Assembly: GCA_026745465.1 (NCBI GenBank)
Contig: JACYXH010000019.1
Span: forward strand, 1,337,595-1,401,594
Length of the DNA stretch: 64,000 nucleotides
DNA from: Lota lota
Lineage: Eukaryota > Chordata > Actinopteri > Gadiformes > Lotidae
Direction of reading: 5' to 3'
Each line of letters opens with the position of its first letter. The stretch's first letter is position 1. The notes beneath the pieces are model-generated. The model did no database searches. It was not told the origin of the DNA and was given only the letters and a program-made list of their open reading frames with translations. Of the stretch, positions 1-13,440 are shown piece after piece. The position numbers were made by a program, and so were the translations under genes.

Positions 1-317
1 TGCTCAAAAGCAGGATTTTTGCAGTCATGTTTATTAATAGAGAACATAATATGTACAAATAAACATATGTATAATGTTTGCGTTTATGTGTATAGATTTC
101 AGTATACTGTGTTACTGAAATGTAACACATTCCATTTGTCCATTTGTGCATTTGTGCAGCCCTCAATAACAGTTGCAAACTTCACAAATGGCATAACAAG
201 TCCCAGAGGAGTCTGGAAAAACTGCCCGAAACCCAAGAAAAATGGAAGAAACCTGGAGAAAAAGGAACACAGAAAAAGAAGGATCCCTGCTGCGGTGCCC
301 AATAGGCAGACATGTAA

Positions 318-480
318 TAATATGAATTAGCAAACGCTTTTATCCAAAACTTAAGAGTTACAGAATGCATTAAGGATTAAGGAACAGGTATATGAGTAAT
401 AGGCAGCTAATGGGAATCGAACCCAGCACCTTATGTCTGGGAGTCGTACACCCTAGTAGCCAGCACCCGACTGACCCTCC
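318..480 (-). repeat. tRNA-derived SINE copy
   Basis: Read on the minus strand, this stretch has a tRNA-like head at about 480-415. It shows a 'ggctactagggtgt' region resembling an A box and 'gggttcgattccc' as a B box, followed by a body ending near 'tttggataaaagcgtttgct'. This head-body-tail layout recurs at least eight times in the window in both orientations. No foldable acceptor stem flanks it, so it is a retroposon and not a tRNA gene. Confidence 0.6.
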
Positions 481-779
481 CCCCACCCCTCCCCTCCCGT
501 CCCTCTCAGCAAAGCAGGTGACGTGACAGCTGAAGCAATGACGTCGTGTGTAAAGTACAAGGCTACGAAGTGGACATGAGGGCCGGGAATCAGACCCATG
601 TACCAGATCCATAGAGTCCGGAGCAGGGTGAGCATGGCTGGGGCCCCGCAGGCCCCTAGTGCTGCCTGTCATGTTGGACTGTGGAACACATGGACAACAC
701 AGTGTTTGGCCAGCTAAACACTGTGCTGGGCTGGCTGGGTTTCACAATGGGCAAACAGTTCGCGTATATAGACTCACGT

Positions 780-945
780 ACGCACACAGCCACATGTTTG
801 TGTGTTTGATGTGTGTGTGTGCATGTGTGAGCCCATGCATGTGTTTGTCTGTGTGTGCAGGTGTTTGTGTTTGTGCATGTGTGCGTGCATTTGTGTTTAT
901 GTGAATCCATGTGTGTGCATGCATGTGTGTGTGCATATATACATG
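780..945. repeat. Degenerate GT-rich microsatellite
   Basis: An interrupted (GT)n stretch with TGCATG and GTTTGT variants. It keeps cysteine/valine-rich frames open by chance on one strand and histidine/threonine frames on the other. No gene is seen in 1-1248 apart from this and the SINE at 318-480. Confidence 0.7.
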
Positions 946-1231
946 TATTCCTTTGTATAACTCCCTTACTTGATAACATACAGCAACATACAACTCCTAA
1001 GATTGATCCAACCACAATACAACCTCCTTCAGATCCACTCATACTCATGCGATGCAATCCCCAGGAACAGGCTCATAAAGATAGTGGGTCAAGGGAGTAC
1101 ATTCACCTGGTAGGAGACCAGGAAAAGGTGAAACTCACTTAATTAAACACCTCACCTGAGAAAGATTAGGAGGAGGAAGCTAAACGACTCAGAAAAAGAA
1201 GACAACTAACACTTTTTTCCACAGTAATGCT

Positions 1232-1380
1232 GGTTTAATATTGTTCTGTTTATTTTCATTGAATACTGTTTTAATGACGTTCCATTTAGCACTGTTGAAT
1301 ACTGTTTTAATAATGTTCTGTTTAGTACAGTTGAATATTGTTTTAATAATATTTTGTTTGATTCAGTTGAAAACAGTTTA
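1232..1380. repeat. 36-bp tandem repeat, about 3.5-4 units
   Basis: Three full 36-bp units begin at 1259, 1295 and 1331. Each starts TTGAATACTG or TTGAATATTG and carries TTTTAATAAT or TTTTAATGAC and a GTTTAGTACAG-like end. A partial unit precedes them (1232-1258) and another follows (1367-1380). Units are contiguous with no spacers, so this is a minisatellite. Confidence 0.8.
1249..1254 (-). terminator. Candidate poly(A) signal of the ELM2-SANT gene
   Basis: TTTATT on the plus strand reads AATAAA on the minus strand, about 730 nt beyond the stop codon at 1981. It lies at the edge of the 36-bp repeat. Other A/T-rich hexamers exist nearby, so it is only a candidate; the 3' UTR would then be roughly 1235-1980. 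Confidence 0.3.
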
Positions 1381-1468
1381 CGTTTATGTGTTGCTGTGAA
1401 TGTATGACCAATTTGGAAGGCCGCAGTTAGTATTTTTAATTTGAAAGAAAACGCATGAAATTATCTAC

Positions 1469-1485
1469 ATACACACACACACTCA

Positions 1486-1533
<48 letters not shown>

Positions 1534-1616
1534 GACACACATCGTTTAACATCAACTGTAGATGTTTCACCAAGGTCAATATTAACCCATTTAAGCACTG
1601 TATAAGAACTAGGTGA

Positions 1617-1706
<90 letters not shown>
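1469..1706. repeat. Opposed (CA)n and (GT)n microsatellites
   Basis: (CA)n at about 1469-1540 is followed 80 bp later by (GT)n at 1622-1706. Since CA and GT are reverse complements, the two arms can pair. The pair lies in the probable 3' UTR or downstream flank of the minus-strand gene. Confidence 0.9.
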
Positions 1707-1707
<1 letters not shown>

Positions 1708-1980
1708 AAGCTGAGCGTGCAATGAATCGATGTGGATCCAAACTGATGGAAACCTTCAGTCCATAATACTCAGAGTACTGCAATAACACATCATAGTAAA
1801 AACAGGCCTCAGAGCTTCACTAAAAGTAAATATTTTATACAAAAAACATAGCAAAATGTATTAAAGAATGTTAATATTATTTGCTAAAATAATAAAAATA
1901 CTTGTTTTGTTCTGAAAAAATATCGATATATAAAAAAAACGAATCCAAGTACCCCTGAGTTTACTTGATTCCACAGGTTC

Positions 1981-3614
1981 TCAGCCTGTCCACAAAGTCC
2001 AGGGTTGGTGGACAGGAGACCGAACATTCGGAGGCCCTCTCTGATTGGCTGCAGAGTCACTGACACCACCACCGGATACATCATGAGGGTTTGTCTCGCT
2101 CATGTTGCTAAAGGCTGTTAAAGTGCTAATGCCGTTTTTAATGCGCATGTCGCTAGCATGAGCTACACCGCCGCTGCTGCTGCTGCTGTTGTTGTTGTTG
2201 TTGTTGTTTACCTCAAACGAGTTCAAAACACTGTCTGGGTGACTGTTGTTGGAGGGGAGAGTGAGGCCTTGGAAGGAGTAGGCCTGGGGAGAAGCCTGGG
2301 GCAGGAGTAAAGTAGTACTGCTACCCAGGTTGGGGGTGAGGCTGTGGGATGCGTTGAGCCGGTGGGCGAGGAGCTGCGGCTGGAGCCTGCGTTCGCTCCA
2401 GTCCTCCGGAGGCTGCCGGTGGATCTTCATGTGGGCGTTACGGGACTTTATCTTGTAGAACATTCTGGATAGGAGGAAAGGTAGAAAAGTAGGAAGGAGG
2501 GAAGGTAGGAGGGAAGGAAGGAAGGAAGGAACAAATGAAAGAGGACGATCAGAATGAACATAAAAAGTTAAATGGAAAAAGAGAAAGTGGGAATACGGAG
2601 GCAAAGAGGATCGATAGGGAGGGTGGATTATAAACAAACGCAAGATGGAGGATGGAATGAACCACAGCGTGAGGGAGAGAGAGAATAGAATTAGAAGGCA
2701 AGTTGTAAAATCCAAACCATCTGTTGGTCTTGCTTTAGGCAAAACACAATGTGGAGGATATAACTTGAGCCCTCCAATATAACAGGTCCTACTCACTTGC
2801 CACACATTTTACAAGGGAAGAAGGTAGCCAATGGAGAAGCAGGCACCACCCTTTCCGGTCCAAGCAACGTCCTCATTGATTGGGGGACCGAGGCCACCTA
2901 TAGAAATATGTTAAAAGAAATGCCAGCATGTGATTCTGTGTGTGTGAGTTTTATGACCAAACGTATGTGAAAGATGAACCCAGGAACAGCAGTTAAAAGT
3001 AAGCTTAAAGTTATAGCTTCCGCAGACGAAACATGACAGACAGAATGCATTGTAGGACAAAATCTGCTATGAGCAGGGAAAGAGGAAAAGCAAGCGATTC
3101 AAAAAGACGAAGAAAATAAAGTGAGGGGAGAAAATCTGGAGAATGCTGTTACAGAAGTTACTCAGTTCATTAAATAGAAATAGAAAGATTGAGAGAATGA
3201 ATACAGACACAATCTTTGTTGCTTATATGTTAGTATGTTAGTTAGTTAGTATGTTTGTTAGTAAATTACTTAGTTTGTTATTTTGTTAGTTCGTCAGTAG
3301 TTTAGTTTGATCTATCCTCTGTATTTGACCAACTCTAACTGATTTCCAGAAGATTTCTAGGACAGACTGACTGTAATAGCAGCTGACAAGACACACAACT
3401 CAACCCAAACCTGACGTTACGCTTTGGTATTTCGGTGTAAATACTCCACACGTAAATAAATAAATGGTAGCAGTACAATGACATCCACATGACAACACTG
3501 TCCCAATTGGTTAAAGATTATGGGGTGAAAGGTGCAGGGGAGGGATTGTACAAACATAACAGGGATACATGAAAGAGCAAAGGTTTACTGCTGTCACGAT
3601 GGTGGGCTGCTGTC

Positions 3615-3698
<84 letters not shown>

Positions 3699-3759
3699 AG
3701 TGAGTGAGTGTGTGTGTGTGTGTGTGTGTGAGTGCGTGTGTGTGAGAGTGAGTGAGTGG

Positions 3760-3803
<44 letters not shown>

Positions 3804-5318
3804 ACCTGCTGATCAATGGCTTCAGCTGCCTCCACCTCCCTCTCTCTGTCCGCCTGTCTCCGCTGCATGTCCACCAGTCTCTTACCCAGGTAGTAGAACT
3901 CAACACACTGACGCACACTCTTGGTTCTCACCTGCAGAAAACACACACACACTCAATTAAAGACACATGCACGTACCCTTCAACGCATGCATAAGTATTC
4001 ACATTGCATTTTTCGCTTTAGAAATGTGGTCTTGTGGTCCAAAATCAGACAGCAAGAAATTCTGTGCAACACATTGGGACATTAAGGTTTGAACCCAGTG
4101 CCTTTTGGCTGGGAGTCGAACACCACAACAGCCACGACACAACCTTCCACCCTCCCAACCCCCATAGGGAGTCACAACGCCTTATTACTCAGCAAAGAAC
4201 ACATTACACACAAGACAATGCGGTCTTGTGTGTAATGTGATCTTTGCTGAGGCTGCATGAAGCAGTGGTTCGTACCATGTTTTGTATTAAGGAGAAGTCT
4301 TTGCCGAGAGTCCTCAGGGCTTCGCTGAAAACAGTCCTCTCCTGGTCGGTCCACATGTCACTGCCTGGAGAGAGAGATTATTTGACACACATTTGATACC
4401 TTTGTATTATTTCTTCTTTGTTCGGAAATGTTTTTCTTTTCAGTGCTCTTTTGAATTGAGACATAAAGAGAGAAAGAGAGGGAGAGAAAAAGAGAGGCAG
4501 GGGCGTGACTCACAGTCAGAGACAGAGGAACAGAGAGAAAGAATGGAATGAATAGTAAACAATGAAATAAACAAACACAAACACAGTTTAACACACACCT
4601 GTTTAGAAGGTGCATTATTTCAAAACAAACTCAAAGTGACAGCCTTTCAAAAGCACCACCTGCTTACTGTCAAATTGTTTTAATCGTTTATTGTAGTCAC
4701 AGAATTGTGAATGATTTAAATTAAAAACCTCATAAATGTATCTCTGTGATGTTTTTTTATTATTTTTAAACTCATTTTATTTCTTGTTCTTGTTGTGTTG
4801 TTTTTGTGCAATTTTGCATGAAAAGTGCTTTATATATAACGTAAAAAGAGGTTAAACCATGATCACCAGAGTAGTGGTAGTCTCCGGTAGCCGTGTGCAA
4901 CGAGAGCAGTAACATCTCCAGCGTAGCCTTCAGGGACGGAGGAATGGAGAGATGGATGAGATGAGCATGGATGAGAGAAAAATAAAATAAGGAATAAAAA
5001 GGAATGAATGAGTGAGTGTGTAATTGAATGAGTGAATGAGACAGTGAGTGAAGGATTCAAACGGTGCAACTAAACCGTTGACTGAGGATGGATACAGCCA
5101 ACATACATGTTTTTATGAAAAAATACATGTAATGAATGAATGAAAGAAAAAGCAGGTTTGTGACAGCAACAGTATATTCACCATTGTGTCTCCGTTGCAG
5201 TAATGCAGGCAATGCAGTGCCAGCTCTGTGTTGGCGCCCCCTCCTGGCAGGCAGCTAGAATTACACATTGACAGCAGCCTCTCAACTATACACACATATA
5301 CGAACGAACGCACGCACG

Positions 5319-5355
<37 letters not shown>

Positions 5356-5357
5356 AA

Positions 5358-5420
<63 letters not shown>

Positions 5421-8400
5421 TATTTTAATTTTGTCCTCCACATCTCCTCCCATCTTGCTCCTAAAAATTATTGTCAGAACTTTTAGGTTGTTAAATAAAG
5501 CAAAGCTTTTTAATCAAGTCTTTAGTGTTTCATATGGAAGACTCAAAGCCTGGGAAACAAACAAATCTGCAACCTCATGTTATATTTGCAATCTCATGTT
5601 ATATAGCATATGCGTCTGGCCCCCCTCCTGTTCAGACAGATTTCCAGCAGACCTGGCCCGGGTCGGGCTAATCACAACCGTTTTTCTAATATGGGGCGGG
5701 TTTGAGACCAAGATGGCTGCCGCTGGTGTGTCACAAGTTTCATTGCCGTGATTGGTCTATCCAATGTCGTCAAAAGGCATTTTTGACTGCGCCGCTGATA
5801 ACGCACCTTGGAAGCGTCAAGACTAATCTTGCATGGCTGCACATTTTTATTTAACTGTAACTTTAGCTGTAGCTCATACAGTCTATTTAGAAGACATAAT
5901 ATAAAACACAATTCTAACCAAATTAGCCACCATAGTTTCCCAAATGTCCCGTTCATTACCATGATCCTGCACGGCGACACTCTCTTCCAACAGGGTGAAC
6001 GGTTTCCATAGCAACTGTTCCCTCAGCGACGCTTCCTCCATGGGGCGGGGTGACTCCTCCCACTCCGGGGAGCAGGTGGGGAGCTCTGCCTGGAAGTCAG
6101 GACCGATGTTGACACACCTGGACACGAGAAAAAATGACGACATTGTTTATCCTAATTTATCCTAATTTAGCAGGTGCTAAACACTATTTCTGCCCTCCAT
6201 ACTCACGGTGGTTCAATATACTGTTTCTCTACATCTCCTCCTCTGACCATCTCCTGTGGGCTGCGACTGAGAGGTGAAATGGAGAAGTATAGCCCTGGCC
6301 CCTGCCGGATTGGGTTGAGGAGAGGTCGAGGGGTGTAATGGCCCCGCCTTTGGGCATCTTCCCTATGGTGAAGCATGCTGGGAAATGGAATTTCCCTGTA
6401 GGTCGAGGGGGCTCCAATCTGTTGGATGGAGGGGGAGGAAAGAAATGGGTGTTTGAGGTTTCAGTTTCTACATATACTGTCTGTTTCTCTTTCTGTCTCT
6501 CTTTCTGTCTGTATTTATTTGTACATTTGTATATTCATGTTTTCTTGAACCATATCTGAACCATAATAACATAATTAAAACGGAGCAATGATTATTACTA
6601 ACCCTTATTAAAAAGATTGGATTTCAGCTTTTATGTTTGGTATTTTTATTGAAATATTATAAATATAGACGAATAAGTTTAATTCAAGTTTTACAGATAA
6701 TAAATAAATATCCCAAAAGTCCATTCAGGTGTAGTTAAGCACTTGCTTATCATTTTATCTAGAAAAAAAACCAACAGTAACAATTCTGAACCTTGGGATA
6801 TGATTGGCTTGGAGATCCACTCTGCACTTCTTGAGCCTGAGGCGGACAGGATGTGATGCGTCCTTCCTTCCTCTGGTGGAAAGACGCCAGGTGAGCTGGG
6901 TGGAACGATGGATGGAGGGGTGAGGGTAATGAGGGGGTGAGGGAGGAGGTTGTGAGGGGTGAGCAACTCATGAAGGATGATTCAGGCGCCATAAGGACAC
7001 TTTGATGTTCTGGAAGGAAGAGAAGTAAAGGAGGATTAGAAAATGACATGTCAACACTAGAAATTACAGATAAAAGATAGCACCTTAAAACGCTACCGAT
7101 ATAGTCGACAAATTAAATTCATTAAATTTAAATAAAGCAACACACAAGCAGAAATATCAACATAATAATATACAATATAAAGAATAAATGATACATATAA
7201 AGTAAGCACAGAGGTCTCATTGTAGGACAAAAACAGGTGTTTTACGTATTGCTAAGTGTGCCAGCCCACCAGTACAGACACAAAGCTAGTGAGGACAGCA
7301 CACACTGATACACATCAATTAAACACACGTCGCTGATGTTAATATGTGGAGAAACACCTGCATGAACTTTGCTATGGACATGTATAGCAAATGTGTGACG
7401 CATACCTGTAAAAGGGTACATTGTTCAGCAAACTACACCGTTAAGATGGTTTAGGCCATATTGCATATGATTTCGTTTTTTGGGCAAAATAAAAATAAAC
7501 AGTGGCAGTTTAATAAAATAATAATTAAATTAATAAACTAGTCAACTAGTAGACGTTGCTAAACAATATCTAGCCACAGAATGTGAATCCATAATAAATA
7601 ACATATAGCCAGCATGGAGTTTATTCCCTTAAAAAAAAAAGATTTGAATCGTTCCAGACTTAAGTTTGTTCCTTTAGCCAATTTATTTAAAACGGTTAAT
7701 AATAATAACAATAATAATAATAATAATAACATTAAAAATAGTACTAATAATAATGATGATGGAGGTGGAAGTGAAAACCCATCGGAGTCAAAAGAACATT
7801 TGCAGAACGTAAAAAGAAAAATAAAAACAGAAGTTTTTATGGCTACACTTACCTGAGGGGCCATTGACCTCATCACCGTGGTTAGGTCTGTGGTTGCCCT
7901 CTGTGATGGCCCTGTGGTCACATGACTGCTGTGGGTAGCAATGGGGCAGACCTGGAAGCTTCCATATCACTCCGGTGGGGTAGGGGTGAGAGGGAATGTG
8001 TGAAGGGAAAAACTGTATCGTGCCGACGTTCTCCCCCTCTCTCAGGAGCGGATGTCCCGCGGACGTCGCCAACGGATGCGAACATTCCACTTGGGAGGGC
8101 GAGAGTGAAGAAGGGGGCAAGGGGGTGGGAGGGGGACTGAGAACTGAGGGCATGAGCTGGGACGGGTGCGGAGGGGAGGGGAGGGAGGGAAGTGACGGGA
8201 GGGAGGGGAAAAAGGAGTGAGTAGGGATATAGGAGTCCAAAGAGGGGCCGTAAAGACAGCCCTGACTTGTGTCCGCCGCCCAGCCGACAAACTCGCCCCG
8301 TCCCGTCTCGAACCTCCCGTGACGGCCGGTGGGATCCACATCGGCAACCGCGAGTAACCCTTTCCTCCGGTGTGGCTGGAAGGCCTCGGAGAATGAGTCC

Positions 8401-9281
8401 AGCTTCTGAGTGTACCTTCCGTTACTCACAGGCGGTCTGAGCGCAGAAGCCGAGCCCTGGAAGTCCCAACCCTCCCCACCCCGCCAACTGCCATCCCCGC
8501 ATTCCAGACCCGTGTGTGGAACCTGGGAAGAACGACCTTCACTGGAACTCTGACTAGAACCCGGATCTTCAATCCTTCCAAGGTAACCGTGGTTGAGCCC
8601 AGACTGGCCGTCAGTGCTACCTTCGTCTATGCTGCTTTGTCTAAATGTGTCTCTGTTGTAAAACATGTGGTGGTTGACAGAGAGGCCGCTGTTTGCATCC
8701 TTATCGTAAACCGTCTCGTAATTAACCTCATAACTATCGGAACGATTGTAACTCGGTTTGTCTCCGTCGTTGTGGAACACCATGTCAAAACTATCCCGGG
8801 CGTCTCTTTCGTTCTCGACGTCGACGACGTTTCTCTCGTGGAAAACCCTGTCCGTGTAGCGACAATAATCTTCTTTCCCGTAAAATTCGCTCGCCGAACT
8901 TCCGCAACTTCCCCGGCCATCCCAGGCCTCTTTCGTCCCGCCGCCGGCTGACCACTCGTGGACGAGATGATCTCCTGGTCCACCGGCTTCATCATCGTCT
9001 TCGTTCAGACCGTTCCTGCCCACGCGTTGGAGCCCTCTCCCAGCTGCGACATTCTCTCCGCTCCTCCAGGAAGAGCTCGAGGTGGGGAACGTGGTGGAGG
9101 ATTGCGGTGGATGTTCTGTTCCGTTTCCCGTGGGCTCCAGAAGGAGGTCCGATGGGGACTTGCAGGTGGTGGAGGTGTACCCAGGTCTGGGGCTTTGGAG
9201 ACGGGTTAAGCTGTAGTGGTTGGGGAGATGGTGGTGAGGTGGATGGGTGTTGGCCTGTTGGGTAGTTGAAGGGTCTTCCAT
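1981..9281 (-). CDS. ELM2-SANT-C2H2 corepressor of the MIDEAS/TRERF1/ZNF541 family, 10 coding exons
   Basis: Minus-strand exons in order: 9281-7853, 7009-6792, 6418-6207, 6117-5960, 5285-5182, 4927-4867, 4364-4276, 3931-3806, 2897-2797, 2464-1981. Phases chain correctly to 993 residues plus stop. An in-frame TAA lies just upstream of ATG 9281, directly after a candidate acceptor, which fixes the start. Residues 1-476 are a low-complexity region in one large exon. An ELM2 domain (VNIGPDFQAELP near 621, then LALHCLH and LEMLLL) spans about 620-727. A SANT domain (YHYSGSD, MWTDQERTVF, GKDFSLIQ, QCVEFYY) covers about 722-775. A C-terminal C2H2 finger has C828, C831, H844 and H848 (KIKSRNAHMK). 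Family members scaffold HDAC1/2 and DNTTIP1 in the MiDAC deacetylase complex through ELM2-SANT. From memory the SANT and finger look nearest TRERF1, but the paralogue is not settled. The 6792 donor (AAG|GTTCAG) is weak yet phase-consistent. Confidence 0.85.
2180..2215 (-). repeat. Coding trinucleotide repeat (Asn then Ser run)
   Basis: Within the last coding exon of the ELM2-SANT gene, a plus-strand (GCT)n(GTT)n tract reads on the minus strand as seven asparagines followed by five serines, C-terminal to the zinc finger. It is a pure-codon repeat, so its length is likely polymorphic. Confidence 0.85.
3616..3801. repeat. (GT)n microsatellite abutting an exon donor
   Basis: An almost continuous GT repeat about 185 bp long, with GAGTGAGT interruptions. 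On the minus strand it is (CA)n starting three bases after the donor of exon 3931-3806 (GT at 3805-3804), so the intron begins GTAAA and runs straight into the repeat. Confidence 0.9.
4020..4160 (-). repeat. tRNA-derived SINE copy (intron)
   Basis: Minus-strand reading gives GTGTTCGACTCCCAGCC and then ACTGGGTTCAAACC, the same head as the other SINE copies. It lies in the intron between the SANT exons 4364-4276 and 3931-3806. Confidence 0.55.
4188..4251. repeat. Near-perfect 29-bp inverted repeat (hairpin)
   Basis: Left arm 4188-4216 (CTCAGCAAAG...CAAGAC) and right arm 4223-4251 (GTCTTG...CTTTGCTGAG) are reverse complements with one mismatch. The loop is six bases (AATGCG). It sits 24 bp into the intron downstream of the SANT exon 4276-4364 on the minus strand. 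Confidence 0.9.
5320..5419. repeat. (CA)n microsatellite
   Basis: About 100 bp of CA repeat with one TACACAACT interruption. It lies just upstream (minus strand) of the ELM2 exon 5285-5182, whose acceptor is about 35 bp away. Confidence 0.9.
5545..5815 (-). repeat. Dispersed repeat family A, copy 1
   Basis: This segment is the reverse complement of a sequence at about 33270-33660 and related to 48595-48857. Shared landmarks are GCATATGCGTCTG, CTGTTCAGACAGATTTCC, ATATGGGG and CCAAGATGGCTGCCGC. It lies in the intron between exons 6117-5960 and 5285-5182 and ends close to the former. Confidence 0.75.
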
Positions 9282-9303
9282 GACGATAATACAGGGTTTT
9301 TAG
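9282..9303 (-). other. 5' UTR part of the first coding exon, with candidate acceptor
   Basis: On the minus strand, TTCTTCTAG ends at about 9304, followed by 22 nt of leader with an in-frame TAA and then ATG 9281. This suggests an upstream noncoding exon lies further right. The exon-like block at 19546-19612 has a compatible donor. Confidence 0.45.
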
Positions 9304-10425
<1,122 letters not shown>

Positions 10426-10429
10426 AACC

Positions 10430-10793
10430 AGCAATAGGCTTTCTATCAATCGCCCGCCTTCATATTTTTCAATATCAAAGTCCCACCTCCTCTGTCTCCT
10501 CACATGTAACCATGTAACATTTCTGTACTTCTGTTCTTCAAACGTTACAGAATACTCACAGGCAACACTTTGGCAAAGCAGATAAGCGTATTGACGTTAA
10601 TCACTCTCAAGATCAGACTGCTGAAATGCAAAGTCACTATATTTTCACATAGTCCTAAACAGTCCAAAAGCGCATGGAAAGACACTCAAAGTGCACACAC
10701 TGCGCTCATGCACACATATACGCTTGTCTTAAGACACAAACCATACACAAAACCATAAATACCCAGTTTGACTCACAAACAGACAGACAGACA

Positions 10794-10836
<43 letters not shown>

Positions 10837-11305
10837 GCACATTCTTACACTTTTTCACAGGTGTCAAAGGTGGATGATAGGGGTTTTGATGTAGTCTCGC
10901 TGTTTCTCGTTGTCGTGGTAACCACATCCTGAGGAAACGAGCGCTGACGGATCTCCCTCTTCTGACTATCTTTATCTCCTGGCTCCTCCCCCTCCTCCTC
11001 CCCCCCACTCTGTCTTACCTTCCATCTACTCTTCTCACTTGCCATCTTTGTGCCCATTCTTCACCTTTATCTCTCTCTTTGTCTCTCTGTCTTTCTCTCT
11101 CTCGCTCGCTCCCTCGCTCTTTGTTGCTGTCTCTGGCTCGGCCCGCTAGTGTTAAAAGTCTTTTCATTCTCATTCTCATTCTCATTCTCACTCACACCAC
11201 ATAACAACAGGAAGCAAAAAAAACACATCTTCATGCATGTGTGTGTGTGTTTGTCTGTCTATATCTGTATGTATGTATGTATGTATGTATGTATGTATGT
11301 ATGTA

Positions 11306-11350
<45 letters not shown>

Positions 11351-11475
11351 TTGTGTGTGAGTGTGTTCTTGTCAGTGAATATATTTTTCATGGTGTTTTG
11401 TGTGTGTATCTATGTGTCTGTGTGTGTGTGCATCTATCTTTGTGGGTGTGTGTATCTTTGTTTGTGGTTGTGTGT

Positions 11476-11514
<39 letters not shown>

Positions 11515-11681
11515 TATGTGTGTTTGTGGGTGTGTGTTCTATGTTTGTGAGTGTGTGGGTGTTAGCTGTGAGCGATGCTAAACCCTTCTGGCTGAGTCAG
11601 CTGACAGGTAGTGAAAAGGGACGGAAGACTGTAGGAAGACCATGAAGACTCGGAACCCTCTACACACAGTGCTGGCACACG

Positions 11682-11754
<73 letters not shown>

Positions 11755-13100
11755 TCACACACACACACACACTGACCCACACACACACTGACCCACACAC
11801 ACAAACACACACCACACATCACACACACACATTTAAGGAGAAATACACCACTAAACAAGAAACATGAAATGTTCAGCCACTACCACAGAGTCAACCACTA
11901 CCAGTATCAGAAATTAGGACATATCAACACACACACACACACACACACACATAAATGTCACATAGCTCCCTTTTATTAAGTTCAGCCAGTGGCTGGTTCA
12001 CTGTAGAAGGTTATTGTATTTGGGGATGGCAATAATATACATGAAGTTGTCAGGTTACTCCATCCCTGCAGTATTTTCAGTAATAACGTTTTATCTAGAT
12101 ATACAAGTTAGATGGATGTAGTCTCACAAATCAGACTTTAATAATATAATCTCAGAATCTCAACTCTGATATTAGACCATCTGGAATCTTGGTTAACAGG
12201 GCGTTTCGCTTTCTTTCGCTTCATAGTTTTGACCAACCTTGTTGCTGGAGGCGTTGTAAGCACGTAATTGGCTATTAACATCCAACACAAAGTCGGCCAG
12301 CACTAGTAAACTGTAAAAAGGTGTCCGTAAAGGTTTCAAGTTAACATCGTATACTCTGTGTGTAGTATGGAAGTGAAACACACCCATACCAATAATATGG
12401 AAGGACTAATAATATACCATAATATGGTATTATGGAGTGAGCAGCAAGAAATACTAAAACAACATTTTGACCCTTTTGTGTAAAACAAAAGTCATGAAAG
12501 AAGTTGTCCTCTACCCCATAGTGTGTTTGTGTCCTCATTAGCATATTCATGTTTGAAGTGATGAGGTGAATCTACCTTCTCCAGCATTAGCATACACCAC
12601 TCACTGACACATTCAGACACATCAAGAAGCTTAGACGCTGCTGCCGATAAGCTGAGAATGGATAGCACGGATAACAAATATGATCATCCATATTTATGAA
12701 AAAATGACATCGACACGGAATGGGGTTTTATTGAGGAAGATATCCCATTTCACTCATCTAGAATTTCAGCACAACCCCTTTGTATTTGGTTGAGATGTGT
12801 GAAGACTCGATAAGGTTATTTAGCTACAGATCTTATGTTGAAGCATTGTCTAAATTAAATCAGCACTATTTCAGTAGGTTTTTGTTTGGTTTGATTATCC
12901 TTTATCAATCCCACTGCAGGGAAAATTTGCAGTTTTCCCAACAATCCCTCTTCTATTCTAAATAGACAAATATTCACAAGTGTTTGTTACGAGGCGTCCG
13001 TGCTCAGACTTCGTGTGTGTAGCAGCGTGTGTTTGTTTTTGTGCATGTGTGGTCCTGCATATATGTGTGAGCATGTGCGTATGAATGTGGGTCTGCATAG
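10430..13100. repeat. Intergenic microsatellite cluster
   Basis: This 2.7-kb stretch holds (CA)n at about 10790-10835, (ATGT)n(GT)n at 11265-11350, (GT)n at 11470-11513, (CA)n at 11690-11830 and a short (CA)n at 11930-11953. A small minus-strand ATG-donor block (ATG at 11045, donor after 11029) is too short to call an exon. No gene is seen. Confidence 0.8.
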
Positions 13101-13440
13101 GTCTTTGTGAGAGTGTATGTAGCTATATCTGTGTGTGTGTGTGTGTGTGTGTGTGAATAAGTGCTTGTGTGTGTGTGTGCCTGTTTGTATGTATGCACAT
13201 TTGTACATGCGTGTGTGTTTGTGTGTGTGTGCGTGTGTGTGAGTGCACGTGTTTGTATGCATATTTGTGCGTGTGTGTGTGTGTTTTTATGCGTGCGTGG
13301 TTGCGTGAGTGTGCGTGCATGCGTTCGGGCATGCGTGTGTGTGCGTCTGTGATTATATGCATATTTGTACATGTGTGGGTGTGTGTGTGTATGTGTCAGA
13401 CTTCATATTTGTGTTTAAGTGTGTGTTTGTGTGGAGGAGA
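13020..13440. repeat. Degenerate GT microsatellite
   Basis: About 400 bp of interrupted GT repeat with TGCATG and GTATG variants. The long frames on both strands are repeat-driven. Confidence 0.85.

Noticed and set aside
659-1142. Overlapping Cys/Val- and His/Thr-rich frames on both strands
   Set aside because: They are translations of a GT/CA microsatellite. The same pattern recurs at every dinucleotide tract in the window.
1232-1380. Possible CRISPR-like array
   Set aside because: Units are contiguous 36-bp repeats without spacers, and the genome is eukaryotic. It is an ordinary minisatellite.
10845-11057. Minus-strand ATG block (ATG at 11045, donor at 11028) as a first exon of the ELM2-SANT gene
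   Set aside because: It has only 17 coding nt before the donor, ordinary context and no upstream promoter features. The 19546-19612 block is a better leader candidate.
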